A stretch of 64,000 nucleotides of DNA from Hippophae tibetana (lineage: Eukaryota > Streptophyta > Magnoliopsida > Rosales > Elaeagnaceae). Positions 11,838-23,959 of the stretch are shown here, in pieces. Made by a program: the position numbers and the translations under genes. The stretch's first letter is position 1. Each line of letters begins with the position of its first letter. The notes under the pieces are model-generated. The model did no database searches. It saw only the letters and a list, made by a program, of their open reading frames with translations, and was not told the origin of the DNA. The DNA is taken from contig CM072803.1 in NCBI GenBank assembly GCA_037013495.1, forward strand, positions 58,293,627 through 58,357,626. Reading direction: 5' to 3'.

Positions 11838-12260
11838 AGAAATAACGTTTCTAAATTATTTATCAAAGTATTGTGTTGTAAATAATTGTTTTTTTATTTA
11901 AAACAAAAAAATAAAAAAACATAAAAAATAGTTAATAAATAAAAAAAATAAAAAAATAAAAATTTCTCATTTAGAAAAAAATTAATAAATTTTAAATAAA
12001 AAATTAAAAAATAATAACAAATTAAAAAAATAATAAAATAAGTTTTTTATTTAATTATTTTCTTTTAAAATAAAAAAATAAAAAATAACTTAGGGTTTAA
12101 CTTGTTTTGTTTAGTGTTTTGTATTAAATACTATGTAAATTTTCTCTAAATTTTTGTGTGGTTATTTTATTATTTTACTTAACAAGTGTTTTAAATTTAC
12201 GCTTTCAATAATCTATACGTGGTAAGAGATCCTTAGGAAACCCCCTTATACCATATGTAA
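11838..12260 (+). other. A-rich leader of Athila I
   Basis: Untranslated leader between primer site and gag. It is dominated by A with short AAATAAAAAA-type repeats (about 11,885-12,080). No coding sense. Confidence 0.7.
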
Positions 12261-12419
12261 ATAATATTCATAAATTTAAACAACTATCCACAAGGCTGGA
12301 TTCTAACGATAAGCCTATTTTTGAGCCAAACATAGAACCAAGCATTAATCCTTTATTGGAACCAAAAAAAATGGGAGAAAACCAACATGTTAGGGAAACT
12401 ACCATGAAGGAGTTTACAA

Positions 12420-13560
12420 GACCAGTGATTGGCACGCAATTGCCGTTATCTAGCTGGGCAAGGCTGCTCGAAATTATGAATTGAAAAATATTCATTTTTC
12501 TATGCTTCCTTCCTTTTATGGGCTGCCTAATGAAGATTATCTTTCCTTTATTAGAGACTTCTATGCTACAGTCCAAACCTTCCCCCTCGGTATTCTAAAC
12601 AAGGATCAACTTAGAATGAGATGTTTCCCCTACACCTTAAAGGACAAGGCCAAAGCTTGGTTGATGTCACTTCCCCCAGGTTCTCTGATGACATGAGAGG
12701 ACATTTATAATAAATTCATGGGAAAATTCTATTATCATAAAAAAACATCAGAGTTGACAGGAAAGATTACTACTTTCTCTCAGATGGAAGGAGAGCCATT
12801 CCATCAAGCTTGGGATAGGTTCAAAATGTTTCTCACTCAATGCCCTCATCACAGCTTTCCCCTGCAGTTGTAGAATCAATTATTTTACGATGGACTTACG
12901 TAACAATGTCAGTTCATTGTCAACAACGTTGTAGAAGGAGCAATGGGAGAAAAGACTGCCTCAGAGACATACAACCTCTTTGAGATGTTGGGTGCTAATT
13001 CTCAACAGAAATCTCACGAGTGAGAAAAGTTGGAGTTCATGAAATCGATTCCAACAATGAAATTCAATAACAACTTGTTCAATTGACCAAGCAAGTTACC
13101 CTTCTCACTATGCAAACCAACACCAATAATGAACATTATGGTTTGTATAGCAACATGGGACATGGTACTGAAGCCTGTCCATATCAAGGAGAAACAGTAG
13201 CTAGACCTGAACAGGTTAATGTATTTGGAGCATATCAACAAAGACCAAGGTTCGAATCCAATTCAAATACCTACAATCCTGGGTGGAGAAATTATCTGAA
13301 CTTCTCCTAGAGGAAAAATAACTCTCCTTTTGTTCAAAGCTCAAATCAACCAGCCCAGCAATTCCATCAGCCTATTCCAAGAAGCATTCCCAGTAAATCC
13401 ACCCTAGAGGACAACTTGAATTATTTTATTCAAGTTTGTAGAGATAACTAATCTAAAACCAATCAACGGTTGGACTCTGTGGAAGCTTCTATCAACATTT
13501 GCAAAAACAAAGCAAAGACTAACTAAATGGGATCAAATAAATTCAATGAAAAGAGACATT
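12420..13560 (+). pseudogene. Athila I gag-like module 1
   Basis: Retrotransposon gag (capsid) similarity: 'HFSMLPSFYGLPNEDYLSFI', then 'LKDKAKAWLMSLPPGS', later a Cys-His-type stretch around 'GHGTEACPY', and a C-terminal helical part near 'STLEDNLNYFIQV'. It is clearly diverged from module 2, which follows directly. Broken. Element II runs off the window before this position could be compared. Confidence 0.75.
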
Positions 13561-13679
13561 GAGTTTTTCATTCTTCAATCTCCAAGCAACGTCTTACTAG
13601 AAGACGATAAATTTTAGTCCTACGTTTTTTAAGAGCTAAATGTTGATACATAATAGGAGGAAGATCAATTTCAACTACA

Positions 13680-15120
13680 AATAGCCATAGGAGATGCTGA
13701 AGATAGGTGGAAAATGATGAAAGACTATGCAATGACAATCATTGGCAATGTAACTTCCAGCATAAAATTACAATTGGCTGCAAGGAATTATGAATTTAAA
13801 AAGATTCATTATTCTTTGTTGCCTTTCTTTTATGGTGTCCCCAATGAAGATCCTTTGCATTTCATTCGAGAATTCTATGCTATTGTCCAAACCTTTGCAC
13901 TACATGCAATTAATGAAGATTAGCTTAGGATGAGGTATTTTCCTTACACCCTCAAGGATAAAGCTTGGTCATGGTTCATCATTCTACAGTCGGGTTCTCT
14001 AAAAACTTGAGAGGCAGTATATGAAATGTTTATGGGTAGGTTCTATTCCCATCAAAAGATTGTTGATCTAAGGACGAAGATAGCAACGTTTTCTCAAATG
14101 TATGAAGAGCCCTTTCATAAAGCTTAGGAACGATTCAAACTCCTTTTCATTCAATGTCAAAATCATAGCTTTCCATTAGAACTACATAACTAATTCTTTT
14201 ATAACGGATTGACATTGTAGAGTCAATACATGGTTGATAATGCTGCTGGAGGTGCTATGGGAGAAAAAACTGTAGAGGAAACCTATAATCTTTATGAGTT
14301 ATTGGATTCTAATTCCCAATGAAGAAGTTCTAGAAGGAGAGCAAGAATCAATGAAGTTGGCTCCGATAATGAAATGACCTTGCAACTTGCTGAATTGACT
14401 AAGCAAGTGTAACTTCTCACTACCCACCAAATGCTAAATCAAGAGGTGTGTGAAGAGTATTTTTCAATTGGGCATGGTACTCATAATTGTTCAAATACTT
14501 ATGATTCTAGTGTTGATGCCATGGAGGAAGTCAAATCCTTTCAAAGGTATCATCCAAACACCTATAATCACCCTAACCATCATTGGAAACAAAACAATTA
14601 CCCAGCCTATACCCAATATCCAACACTAAGGTCGAATAAAAATCACCCTTACCCACCAAACCAATATTTTAAGCCAACTTTAGAGGATAGCTTGAATGCT
14701 TTTATCCAAGTTATTTGTAACAACCAAATGATGAATAATCAAAGGTTGAACACCATGAAGGCTTCCGTTAAAAGGATTGAATCTAAAGTTGGGAAACTGG
14801 CTGAACAAATGCAAAATAAAGAACCAGGAAAGTTGCCTAGTCAACCAGAACAAGCAAATGATGTAAGAACCCTTCGAAGTGGTAAAGTAGTCCATACCAG
14901 TTTAACTGAAATCTCTAACAATATACCTTATAGTTCAGGTAACAAAGAAGGTGATATTCTAGTCTTACAAAAAGGAGAAACAAGTGTTAAATTTAATAAG
15001 CCTTCTAAAAAACTCATTGGGGAGTCATCTAACTTCCCTAAAATTGAAAATACAATAGAACCATACCAGCTACAAGTACCTTTTCCACACCGGTTAAAAG
15101 AATCCAAACAAGATAAAAAA
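13680..15120 (+). pseudogene. Athila I gag-like module 2
   Basis: Second capsid module in the same element: 'HYSLLPFFYGVPNEDPLHFI', 'FSIGHGTHNCSNT' and 'TLEDSLNAFIQV', followed by a heptad-like tail ('RIESKVGKLAEQMQNKE') that may form a coiled coil. It is the module closely matched by the gag of element II, so it is the element's own gag; module 1 is the extra one. Broken. Confidence 0.8.
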
Positions 15121-15299
15121 TTATGATCTTTGTAATATGCTCTCTAAAGTAAATATCAATTTACCATTATTAGAAGTGATCATGAATGTGCCCTCATATG
15201 CTAAGTTTTTCAAAGAGTTGAACACTAAGAAAAGGAGGTATGAACTGAATGAATGAGTAGTAGTATCAGAAATTTCTAGCGTTGTACTTCAGCACAAAC

Positions 15300-16030
15300 T
15301 ACCCCTTAAGTTTAAAGACCCTGGAAGTTTTATTATAAACATAACTATGAGGGATAGGAAGGTAGCTAAAGCAATGCTTGATTTAGGTGCTAGTATAAAT
15401 TTGATGCCCTACTCTATATTCTTACAGCTCAATTTAGGAGATTTGAAACCCACAACTATGTCCCTTCAACTTGCAGATAGATCTCTTAAGTATCCAAATG
15501 GAATAGTTGAGGATGTGTTGGTACAAGTAGACAAACTGATAATACCTGTTGACTTTATGGTTCTGGATATGCAAGAAAATCCAGCCTTGGATAGAGAGCA
15601 CACAATACTGCTTGGTAGATTATTTATGGCAACTACTAAAACTATTATTTATGTCTAAGATGTTAATTTGAAGGGACATATTCGATGTTAAAGACTATTA
15701 ATTTTAAAGTTTTTGATTGTTCACCTTTTCCTTCTATTTTTGCCATCGATGAAATATTCGATGTTGACCCTTTTGGATAATCTTGCCCAAAGCACCTTTT
15801 CCCGAACCAGAATAGAAGACAAGCTTGAAACTATTCTTACACTTGAAGAGGTTGAAGAAGATTTAAATGAGGAAATTAAGGGGTACCTTGAACGACTAGA
15901 CAATGATGAAGTAATAACAAAATCTAGTACACTTTTAAATCTACCCAGTTCTTCATCTAGTAAAGAGGCCAATCCACCTGAACTTGAACTCAAAGACTTA
16001 CATGAGCACTTAAAATATGTGTTTTTGTGA
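15300..16030 (+). pseudogene. Athila I aspartic protease and linker
   Basis: Retroviral-type aspartic protease with the active-site motif in 'AMLDLGASINLMPYSIF' and the later 'DREHTILLGRLFMATT' (flap/ILG-like). It would process the Gag-Pol polyprotein. The region after about 15,700 is an acidic linker ('LEEVEEDLNEEIKGYL') leading to RT. The same two parts occur in element II at 62,310-62,995. Confidence 0.82.
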
Positions 16031-16229
16031 GAAGGAGAAACTTATCCAGTGATAATTACTTCAACCTTGACCAAAACCTAAGAAAAGGAACTTATCAAAT
16101 TGCTTCAACAATTTAAGAAAGCTATAAGCTGGAGTATCAGGGATATAAGAGGCATTAGTCCTACAATGTGTATGCACAAGATCAACTTGGATGATGGTTC
16201 TAAACCTGTATAAAAGGCCTAAAGAAGAC

Positions 16230-17540
16230 TAAACCCAAATATGGAAGAGGTAGTTAAGAAAGAAATTCTTAAATTGTTAGAAGAAGGAATTATCTATCCT
16301 ATTGTGGATAGTAAGTGGGTTAGTCCAATGCATATGGTACCTGAGAAATCTGGGATAACAGTTGTTAAAAATGAAAAAAGTGAATTAGTGACCACTAGAA
16401 TAATCACTGGATGGATAATGTGTATAGATTTTAGGAAACTAAATTTATATCCTAAAAAGGATCACTTTCCTCTTCCATTCATTGATCAAATGTTGGAAAG
16501 ATTAGCTGGGCACGAATTTTACTATTTTCTAGATGGATTATCCGGATATTATCAAGTACCCATAGCACTAGAAGATCAAGAAAAGACCACATTTACATTA
16601 CCTTTTGGGACATTTGCTTCTCGAAGAATGTCATTTGGGTTATGCAATGCCCCCGCCACTTTCCAGAGATGCATGATATCTATTTTCTCGGACATGGTGG
16701 AAAAATTTATTGAGATTTTCATGGATGATTTCTCTGTCTTTGGAAATTCATTTGATGATTGCTTACATAAATTGACTTTGGTTTTAGAAAGATTCATTGA
16801 ATACAATCTCACCCTTAGTTGGGAGAAAAGTCATTTTATGGTTCAACAAGGGATAGTCTTAAGACATATAATTTCAAACAAGGGTATTGAAGTTGATAAG
16901 GCAAAAGTTGAATTAATTTCCAAACTACCTCCCCCTACATCTGTGAAGGGGATAAGAAGCTTCTTAGGACATGCAGGATTTTACAGATGATGTATTAAAT
17001 ATTTCTCTAAAATAAGTCATCCCTTATGTAACTTGCTATCAAAATATGTTTATTTTAATTTCAACAATGACTACCTTATTGCCTTTATTACCATGAAAGA
17101 GAAACTAACATCTACCCCTGTTATTATGGCACTAATATGGTCTTTACCCTTTGAAATAATGTGTGACGTATTATGTTATCAGAGCAGTCTTGGGGAAAAT
17201 AGTGGATAAGTGTTTGTATGTCATCTACTATGCTAGCAAAACACTCAATGATGCCTAAATGAATTATACTACCACTGAAAAGGAATTCTTGGCTATAGTG
17301 TTTTCTTTAGACAAATTCAGGTCTTATTTAGTAGAATATAAAGTGATTGTGCATTCTAATCATGCTACTTTAAGATACCTATTAAGTAAACCAAATGCCA
17401 AGCCAAGATTAATCAAATGGGTCTTACTCTAACTAGAATTTGACCTAGAAATAAAGGCAGTGAAAAGTTAGTAGCTGACCATTTGTCTAGGTTGATTTCT
17501 CACTTCAATTCTCTTAAAGATGAGAGTAGTGAAGAAATAG
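16230..17540 (+). pseudogene. Athila I reverse transcriptase and RNase H (first copy)
   Basis: RT fingers and palm: 'GIIYPIVDSKWVSPMHMVP', 'CIDFRKLN', 'FGTFASRRMSFGLCNAPATF', the catalytic 'FMDDF' and thumb-side 'EVDKAKVELISKLPPPTSVK'. Then 'FLGHAGFYR' and an RNase H part near 17,180-17,520 ('[14 protein letters not shown]', '[20 protein letters not shown]'). Typical length for the family. The stretch from 16,493 onward recurs directly downstream. Confidence 0.88.
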
Positions 17541-18618
17541 TTGGAAAGATTAGCTGCGCACGAATTTTACTATTTTTTAGATGGATTGTTCGGATATTAT
17601 AAGGTACCTATAGCACCAGAAGATTAGGAAAAGACCACATTTACATTACCTTTTGGGACATTTGCTTTTCGAAGAATGCCATTTGGGTTATGCAATGCCC
17701 CCGCCACTTTCCAGAGATGCATGATATCTATTTTCTCGGACATGGTGGAAAAATTCATTGAGATTTTCATGGATGATTTCTCTGTCTTTGGGAATTCATT
17801 TGATGATTGCTCTGTCTTTGGGAATTCATTTGATGATTGCTTACATAAATTGACTTTGGTTTTAGAAAGATGCATTGAATGCAATCTCACTCTTAGTTGG
17901 GAGAAAAGTCATTTTATGGTTCAACAAGGGATAGTCTTAGGACATATAATTTCAAACAAGGGTATTGAAGTTGATAAGGCAAAAGTTGAATTGATTTCCA
18001 AACTATCTCCCCTACATATGTGAAGGGGATAAGAAGCTTCTTAGGACATGCATGATTTTACAGATGATGTATTAAAGATTTCTCTAAAATAAGTCTTCCC
18101 TTATGTAACTTGCTATCAAAAGATGTTTATTTTAATTTCAACAATGACTACCTTATTGCCTTTATTATCATGAAAGAGAAACTAACATCTACCCCTGTTA
18201 TTATGGCACTAATATGGTCTTTACCCTTTCAAAATAATGTGTGACAAATTATGCTATCAGAGCAGTCTTGGGGCAAATAGTGGATACATGTTTGTATGTC
18301 ATCTACTATGCTAGCAAAACACTCAATGATGCCTAAATGAATTATACTACCACTGAAAAGGAATTCTTGGCTATAGTGTTTTCTTTAGACAAATTCAGGT
18401 CTTATTTAGTAGGATCTAAAGTGATTGTGCATTCTAATCATGCTGCTTTAAGATACCTATTAAGTAAACCAAATTCCAAGCCAAGATTAATCAAATAGGT
18501 CTTACTCTTACAAGAATTTGACCTAGAAATAAAGGCAGTGAAAAGTTAGTAGCTGACCATTTGTCTAGATTGATTTCTGACTTCAATTCTCTTAAAGATG
18601 AGAGTAATGAAGAAATAG
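17541..18618 (+). repeat. second copy of the RT palm to RNase H segment (direct repeat, about 1.05 kb)
   Basis: Starts TTGGAAAGATTAGCTG like 16,493 and follows 16,493-17,540 almost base for base to the end of RNase H. The two copies abut head to tail and are clearly more alike than either is to element II, so the duplication arose inside this element after insertion or in a recent ancestor. Confidence 0.88.
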
Positions 18619-18829
18619 TTGAAACCTTTCCTGATGAACAGTTAGTTTCAATAGGTCTGAACCCATGGTATGCTGATATCGTAAACTATCTTGCCACTGG
18701 TGTTTTACAACCTAACACTTCATATCAGGACAAGAAAAGGTTTTTTAAAACTATTAAGGACTATTTCTGGAATGACCCTTATTTATACAAGATTGGTCAA
18801 GATCAAGTCATCTAGAGATATGTACCTAA

Positions 18830-21240
18830 AGAACATAAAAGCATTCTAACTTTTTGTCATTAACTTCATTGTGGGGGCCATTTTGGTGGTGAAAAGACAA
18901 CCCACGAGGTATTATAGTCTGGATTCTTTTGGCCCACTCTTTTTAAAGATGCTCATATGTTTTGTGCACAATGTGATAGATGTCAAAGAACAGGAAACAT
19001 AAGCAAAAGAGATGAAATACCTTTGACATCTAATTTAGTTGTTGAATTCTTTGATGTATTGGGGATTGACTTTATGGGTCATTTTACCCCATCCAATGGT
19101 TTTCAATATATTTTGGTTGTTGTGGATTATGTATCCAATGATGTTAATGTTGTTGTTAAATTCTTGAAGGATTTAATATTCAGCAGGTTCAGAATGCCTA
19201 GAGCTATAATAAATGATGGAGGTAGTCATTTTTGTAACAAGATCTTTGATGGAGTACTAAACAAGTACAACATCACACATAAAGTAGCTACTCCATATCA
19301 TCCTCAAACTTCTCATTTAGCGAAAGTAAGTAATAGGTAAATTAAGGGAATATTGGAACACACTGTGAGTCCTCCAAGGAAGGATTGGGCATTTAAGTTA
19401 AATGATGCCTTATGGCCATACCACACTGCTTACAAAACACCCATTGGGATGAGCCCTTACCGGTTAATCTTTGGGAAAGCGTGCCACCTTCCAATTAAAC
19501 TCGAACACAAGGCTTACTCAACAATTAAAGAGTTAAACATGGATTTAGATAAAGTAGGAGAAAATCAGTTACTCCATCTTAATGAGTTGGAAGAAATTAG
19601 GAATGAAGCCTATGAGAATGCCAAATTATACAAAGAGCATACTAAGCGCTATTGATGAGAGAAAATCGACATCGCCGATTCTTCCAATAGTTTGGTTTTA
19701 TATTTATAAAACTCTTGCAAGTGCACGAATCATTTCATAGAAAATGATAAGTATACTCACAAGGTCGATCTAAGGAAGGAATATATGTCGTTTTTAATTT
19801 ATTATTCAAACTTTTAAGAACAAAATTAAATCCTAAACATCATGTCACGATATTTGGGTTTTGTGTTTTTAATCTAGTGACATAAAAATAAACATAGATT
19901 TAATAAATATTTATGCAAATTTTATCATTTATAATAGTAGAGTATTTATGAATATAATAACTAAGTTAATTATGATTGCTCATATTATTTAGGTTCTTAA
20001 AGATATGAATTGATATTTATTGATTCTTCCTTTTTTGTATGAATACCACCTTTGGTGGGGTTAGATATTCTTTATTAACTAAACAAATCAATTAACACCT
20101 ATGGGTGGGGTTGATAACTAATTTGGTTAATTAAATTAATTACTTTTTTCTAAGAGATTGAAAATGAACCATTTAAATGCCACTTTTGGTGGGGTTAGAC
20201 AGTTTAAACTTTATTCAAGGTATCCAAATTAAACCTAAGAATTTAATTATCCGAGTACTAACTTTCAAGTTTTAAAACCACTACTGAAAACATGTTATCA
20301 ATACATTTTCAGATAATAATTCTTATTAAAACTTTTGAAATAGAGCTTCACTCTAATTTTCAGATTTAAGTTTGTAATGAAAAATAATATATTTCTCTCT
20401 AACATTCTTAATATAAAATCTTGAATAAAAATAAAATCAATTCATTTTAGAGATTTTTACATATTTAATATTTCGCAAGCATAACAGCATTATTATTATA
20501 TCATGTTTACAAACAGCCAGCAAAGTTAAATTTAATCACAAAAAAATTAAATATAACATGTAAGAATAAAGCTTAAAAAATAACTGTAAAGAAAATAAAA
20601 TCCTTAGAGTACTTTGTTGCTATTCCCGTTGTTGGAAAACTTTGAAACGGAATTTGCACTTCCATTTATTGAATTGAAAAGCAAATAAATTACAAAAACA
20701 TAACTAGCTCTTCTCAAAAAGAGAAGAACTCTAAAACTAAGAAAAATTAACTAAGAAAAGCTAAAAACTAAGAAAAAAAACTAGAAAAACTAAAAACTAA
20801 GAAATGAGAGAAAGAAAGAGAAGAGAAGATGTATTTTGAGCACAAAACTATAAAATTACCCGTGATTTCGAAAAGACAGATTTATATAAAAATATGATAA
20901 AATCATATAAATATATATATTTTTAATCAATTAATGTGCACAAAATTATGGTACTTTTAGTGTTTTTTGAGCACTCATCAGCTATCATGACAAGAGGCTA
21001 GTTCCTAAGACTCTTCACCTTGGAATGAAAGTTCTTTTATTTAACTCTTATTTGAGATTGTTCCCAGGAAAGCTGAGATCAAGATAGGATGGGCCATTCA
21101 AAATAGTTCAGGTATTTGCACGTGGAGTAGTAGAACCATTGGATTCCAACACACAAAAAACATTCAAAGTCAATGGGCATCATGTGAAGCCTTATTTAGA
21201 AGAACCAAAAACATTGCTAAAATGGACTGCATTTGGCTGA
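18830..21240 (+). pseudogene. Athila I integrase region, interrupted by a solo LTR
   Basis: His/Cys zinc-binding part near 18,850-18,990 ('FFWPTLF', '[10 protein letters not shown]'), catalytic core near 19,040-19,340 ('GIDFMG', '[12 protein letters not shown]', '[12 protein letters not shown]'), then '[20 protein letters not shown]'. The C-terminal (GPY/F-type) part lies at 20,981-21,240, beyond the inserted solo LTR. Broken. Confidence 0.85.
19653..20980 (-). mobile_element. Athila solo LTR, inverted, inside integrase of element I
   Basis: Begins TGATGAG and ends GCACTCATCA and reads as an Athila LTR on the minus strand. It is flanked by a perfect 5-bp duplication GCTAT (19648-19652 and 20981-20985). 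At 1328 bp it is shorter than the 1741-2128 bp LTRs elsewhere in the window. It must be younger than element I's insertion. Confidence 0.92.
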
Positions 21241-23211
21241 TTAACCCTTAGCACCATAAAGTTACATCTTGTTAAGACATTAAACTAAGTGTTGGATGAG
21301 AGACAACCCATCATTTTAGGTAATTTTATTTATTTAATTTCTATTGTTTATTTTAGTTTAATTACATGTGAATAATTTTAAAATTGTGAAAACTAAAAAT
21401 ATTTGTTGAGATGTTAGAAGTTCACAACAATCTGTCTCTTTAATGAATATGATGGATGCACTTGCATTTCTCCATCACTACTTACACATTCTCAGGAAAT
21501 AGGTAATATTTCTTCTCTTTTCTCTGTTTCTTTAATTTACATTTGTTACATTGAGGAAAATGTAAGTTCTAGGTTGAGGGTGGTGAAAAGTTACTATGCT
21601 TAATTTAAATAAATAAATCACATTTTCGTTTTTATTGTGTTTGGTTTCATTTTCTTTGTGTGATTTAGTAATTTTGGAATTTTAGAATTAGTTTTAAAAA
21701 TTCTCACAAAAATTTATCATTTCTTTAAATCAAATTTAAGTAAATAGTTAAGTATTTTGTACTATTAAATTAATTTTTGAAAACATATCATGAAATATGT
21801 TTTTAATTTATTTTTGTTTTTTGGTAATTAGTTAGTTTTTGTCATAACTAGTATTTCTTGATAAGATGTGGAAATTATATTAAACTCAAAATAGGTGTTT
21901 ATGAATTGTTTTTAGTGGAGACTACTTATGTGAGATATAATTTGAGCCTAATTTCCTTTATTCAGGGTGAAATATATATTTTTTCTACTCCAAACACATT
22001 TCTTATTTCTTCAAATTTTTAGATGATCTCTATAGGTATTAACATTGAATGTATGAATTTTTTTCTCATCTTAATAGAGTGTCGTATATATATATTTTTT
22101 TGCTTAGATTAAATGATTTAAGTATAAATTGATAGTATATGCTTTTATTTCATTCATGCATGACTGTTACAAAAAAAAGACATTTATGGGGTGACCTAAA
22201 CCAAAATCAAATAGAAAGCCACAAAATTAACCACTCACCAAAATCCTAAAAAAATGTACAATCTATACATGGGTTGACTCTCTAAAAAAATATAAATATT
22301 GAAAAAACTCTTTAGAAAAAAATAGAGAGATAAAGAATATATAGTATAATCTACATATTATGACCCACATTGTCTACAAAGTTGTGAGTAAAGGCTAATT
22401 ACAAAAGATAGATATATGAAGTAATTCCCTAAAAAGTCATCGCACTTTCTTCATTTATAAAAGGTATATATCTTGATTTTTTTTCTTAATGTGTTTGATT
22501 TATGCATGAAAATAATTTTTATATATGACATCTTTATAATTTATACATTTGATTCCTTTCACGAGATCATTGTCAAAATAACACTTTGAGCCTTTATTCT
22601 TTATACATATGTGAATATATTAGTTCATTTATATACATCAACTCTTTCGCATATAAATTAGTATGAGTATTTGAATCGATAACATTCAGTATTCTGAGAG
22701 TATTGACTAGTGAGGAATAGAGTCGAAACGAATTCGGATTCTAGACATTGAAATTGGGTGAAATTAAATTGGTACATTTTTTATATGAAATATGAAAAAT
22801 AATCGACTAATTATTATAATAAATCATGATTGTTTAAGAAGATTAAAATAACTTATGATTTAGATTTTAATTATGATCTTAAAGGAGATTAAAAAGTATG
22901 ATACATTTTTGTGTTATATTTCATGTTGTTTTCTTTTATTCTTAAAAGTTAATTTTTGATTTTGTTGTAATTTTAGTTTTTAAGTTGTTATTTTTATTAA
23001 TTTTTACATTTAGTTCAATGTTTTTGGGTATCATTACTGAAAACCCTCACGAGACTGAAACTTGTCCACTAGGCCAACCTAGGGGTTTAATGGCTTGTTA
23101 CATACGCTAAATGCAACCGTGTCAATCCACAGAAGTGATTTAGGATAGTTTAATTTTTAGTTTTTATCGCTTCTCTTGCTAAGGGACTAGCAAAAAACTG
23201 GTTGGGGGTTA
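21241..23211 (+). other. non-coding 3' region of Athila I, ending in the polypurine tract
   Basis: About 2 kb after integrase with no credible protein. It matches the corresponding regions of element III (36,483-37,244) and element II (57,604-59,445, reversed). It ends with GGTTGGGGGTT, the purine-rich tract expected directly before the 3' LTR. Confidence 0.75.
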
Positions 23212-23308
23212 CGATGAGTGCTCAAAAAGTACTAAAATTACCATGATTTTATTCACTTTAATTGATTAAAAATATATAGAAATATGATAAAATCATAGAC
23301 CTACGATC
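23212..23308 (+). repeat. 3' LTR remnant of Athila I
   Basis: GATGAGTGCTCAAAAAGTAC and the following bases match the start of the 5' LTR with only a few differences. Homology is lost at about 23,300 after a short back-folded copy of LTR sequence. Confidence 0.8.
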
Positions 23309-23319
23309 ACGATTAAAAA

Positions 23320-23540
23320 CTGAGACCATATGTACTTTTTTTAGTAGTGTTTTCACTGTCGTTGTTTGGGAATTCTAAAAAAAATATCTATTAGTATACA
23401 ACGATCAACTATTAGTAAATATACACTACTATTTATTGCTCTAACAAAATTTCATGTGTCTAAAAATGAACCTAACTCTAAATGATAATAAAACAATTTC
23501 TATGCTTTTTCTTTTTGTCTTTTTCCTTGTTTCTGGGATG
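23320..23540 (-). mobile_element. LTR scrap of the Tork-type copia family
   Basis: From about 23,400 (CAACGATCAACTATTAGTAA, AAATTTCATGTGTCTA, TTTCTATGCTTTTTCTTTTT) it follows the LTR of copia A (33,770-33,930), same orientation. Only part of an LTR is present, wedged between the Athila 3' end and the caulimovirid copy. Confidence 0.6.
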
Positions 23541-23544
23541 GATT

Positions 23545-23640
23545 AATATCAGAGTTACTCCTAAGCTTTGAGGTATCTTCAAAAATACTCCTAAGGTTTC
23601 AAAAGAATTCAAAAATATTCCTAAAATATAACGGAAGTTA
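23545..23640 (+). repeat. leader repeats of caulimovirid copy 1
   Basis: Three imperfect repeats of about 30 bp, each beginning like ACTCCTAAGGTTTC and ending TTCAAAAAT. A decayed version of the same stretch precedes the short copy at about 31,912-31,990, so it belongs to the inserted unit. Confidence 0.5.
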
Positions 23641-23959
23641 AATCTAATAGAAGTGAATAGTAATATTCATAAAATAGAAGAAACAATAAACCAAGAAATA
23701 CTAGATATAGAAATAGAAGATATCTGAGGATGTTTTTCATAAGAAATAGTAATAAGTAAAAAGAAATTTGAAGAAATTCAAAAAGTAAAATTAAATCTTA
23801 AAGAATGAGATGAATTTAAAAACCCTTCATTTTTATTAAGAAAATTATTCCCTTGGAAAAACATAATTTATTATGGCATAAGTAAAAAAGAAATGAGTAT
23901 TAAGATTACATATGCAAAAGAAATGTATAATATGCCATTAATTGATAAAAAAAACTATA

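Larger units (their letters stand above)
10073..23308 (+). mobile_element. Athila element I (Ty3/gypsy), broken, with nested solo LTR
   Basis: Plus-strand Athila-group element: 5' LTR 10073-11813, tRNA-Asp-type primer site, A-rich leader, two gag-like modules, protease, reverse transcriptase, RNase H, integrase, a long non-coding 3' region and the start of a 3' LTR at 23212-23308. RT wording (RLAGHEFYYFLDGLSGYYQV, MSFGLCNAPATFQRCM, FMDDFSVFG) and PR-RT-RH-INT order place it in Athila/Calypso. No envelope-like frame was seen in the 3' region. A solo LTR is nested at 19653-20980, and the RT/RNase H segment is present twice. It is broken in well over ten places, so old; the short overlap of the two LTR starts differs at only a few positions. 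The other copy (element II) is better preserved. Confidence 0.92.

Noticed and set aside
13235-13250. GGTTCGAATCC, resembling a tRNA B-box
   Set aside because: Falls in the gag coding sense, with no A-box or cloverleaf around it. No tRNA gene was supported anywhere in the window.
15721-15993. Serine-rich minus-strand open frame (and its mirror at 62,315-62,590)
   Set aside because: Antisense shadow of the acidic Athila linker between protease and RT; acidic codons read backwards give Ser/Leu/Arg.
16576-16812. Minus-strand open frames opposite RT (also 17,624-17,890 and 61,523-61,732 plus)
   Set aside because: Antisense shadows of the conserved RT palm; they recur only because the RT recurs.
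21241-23211. Possible envelope-like gene between Athila integrase and 3' LTR
   Set aside because: No long open frame, signal peptide or transmembrane pattern in any of the copies; treated as non-coding.
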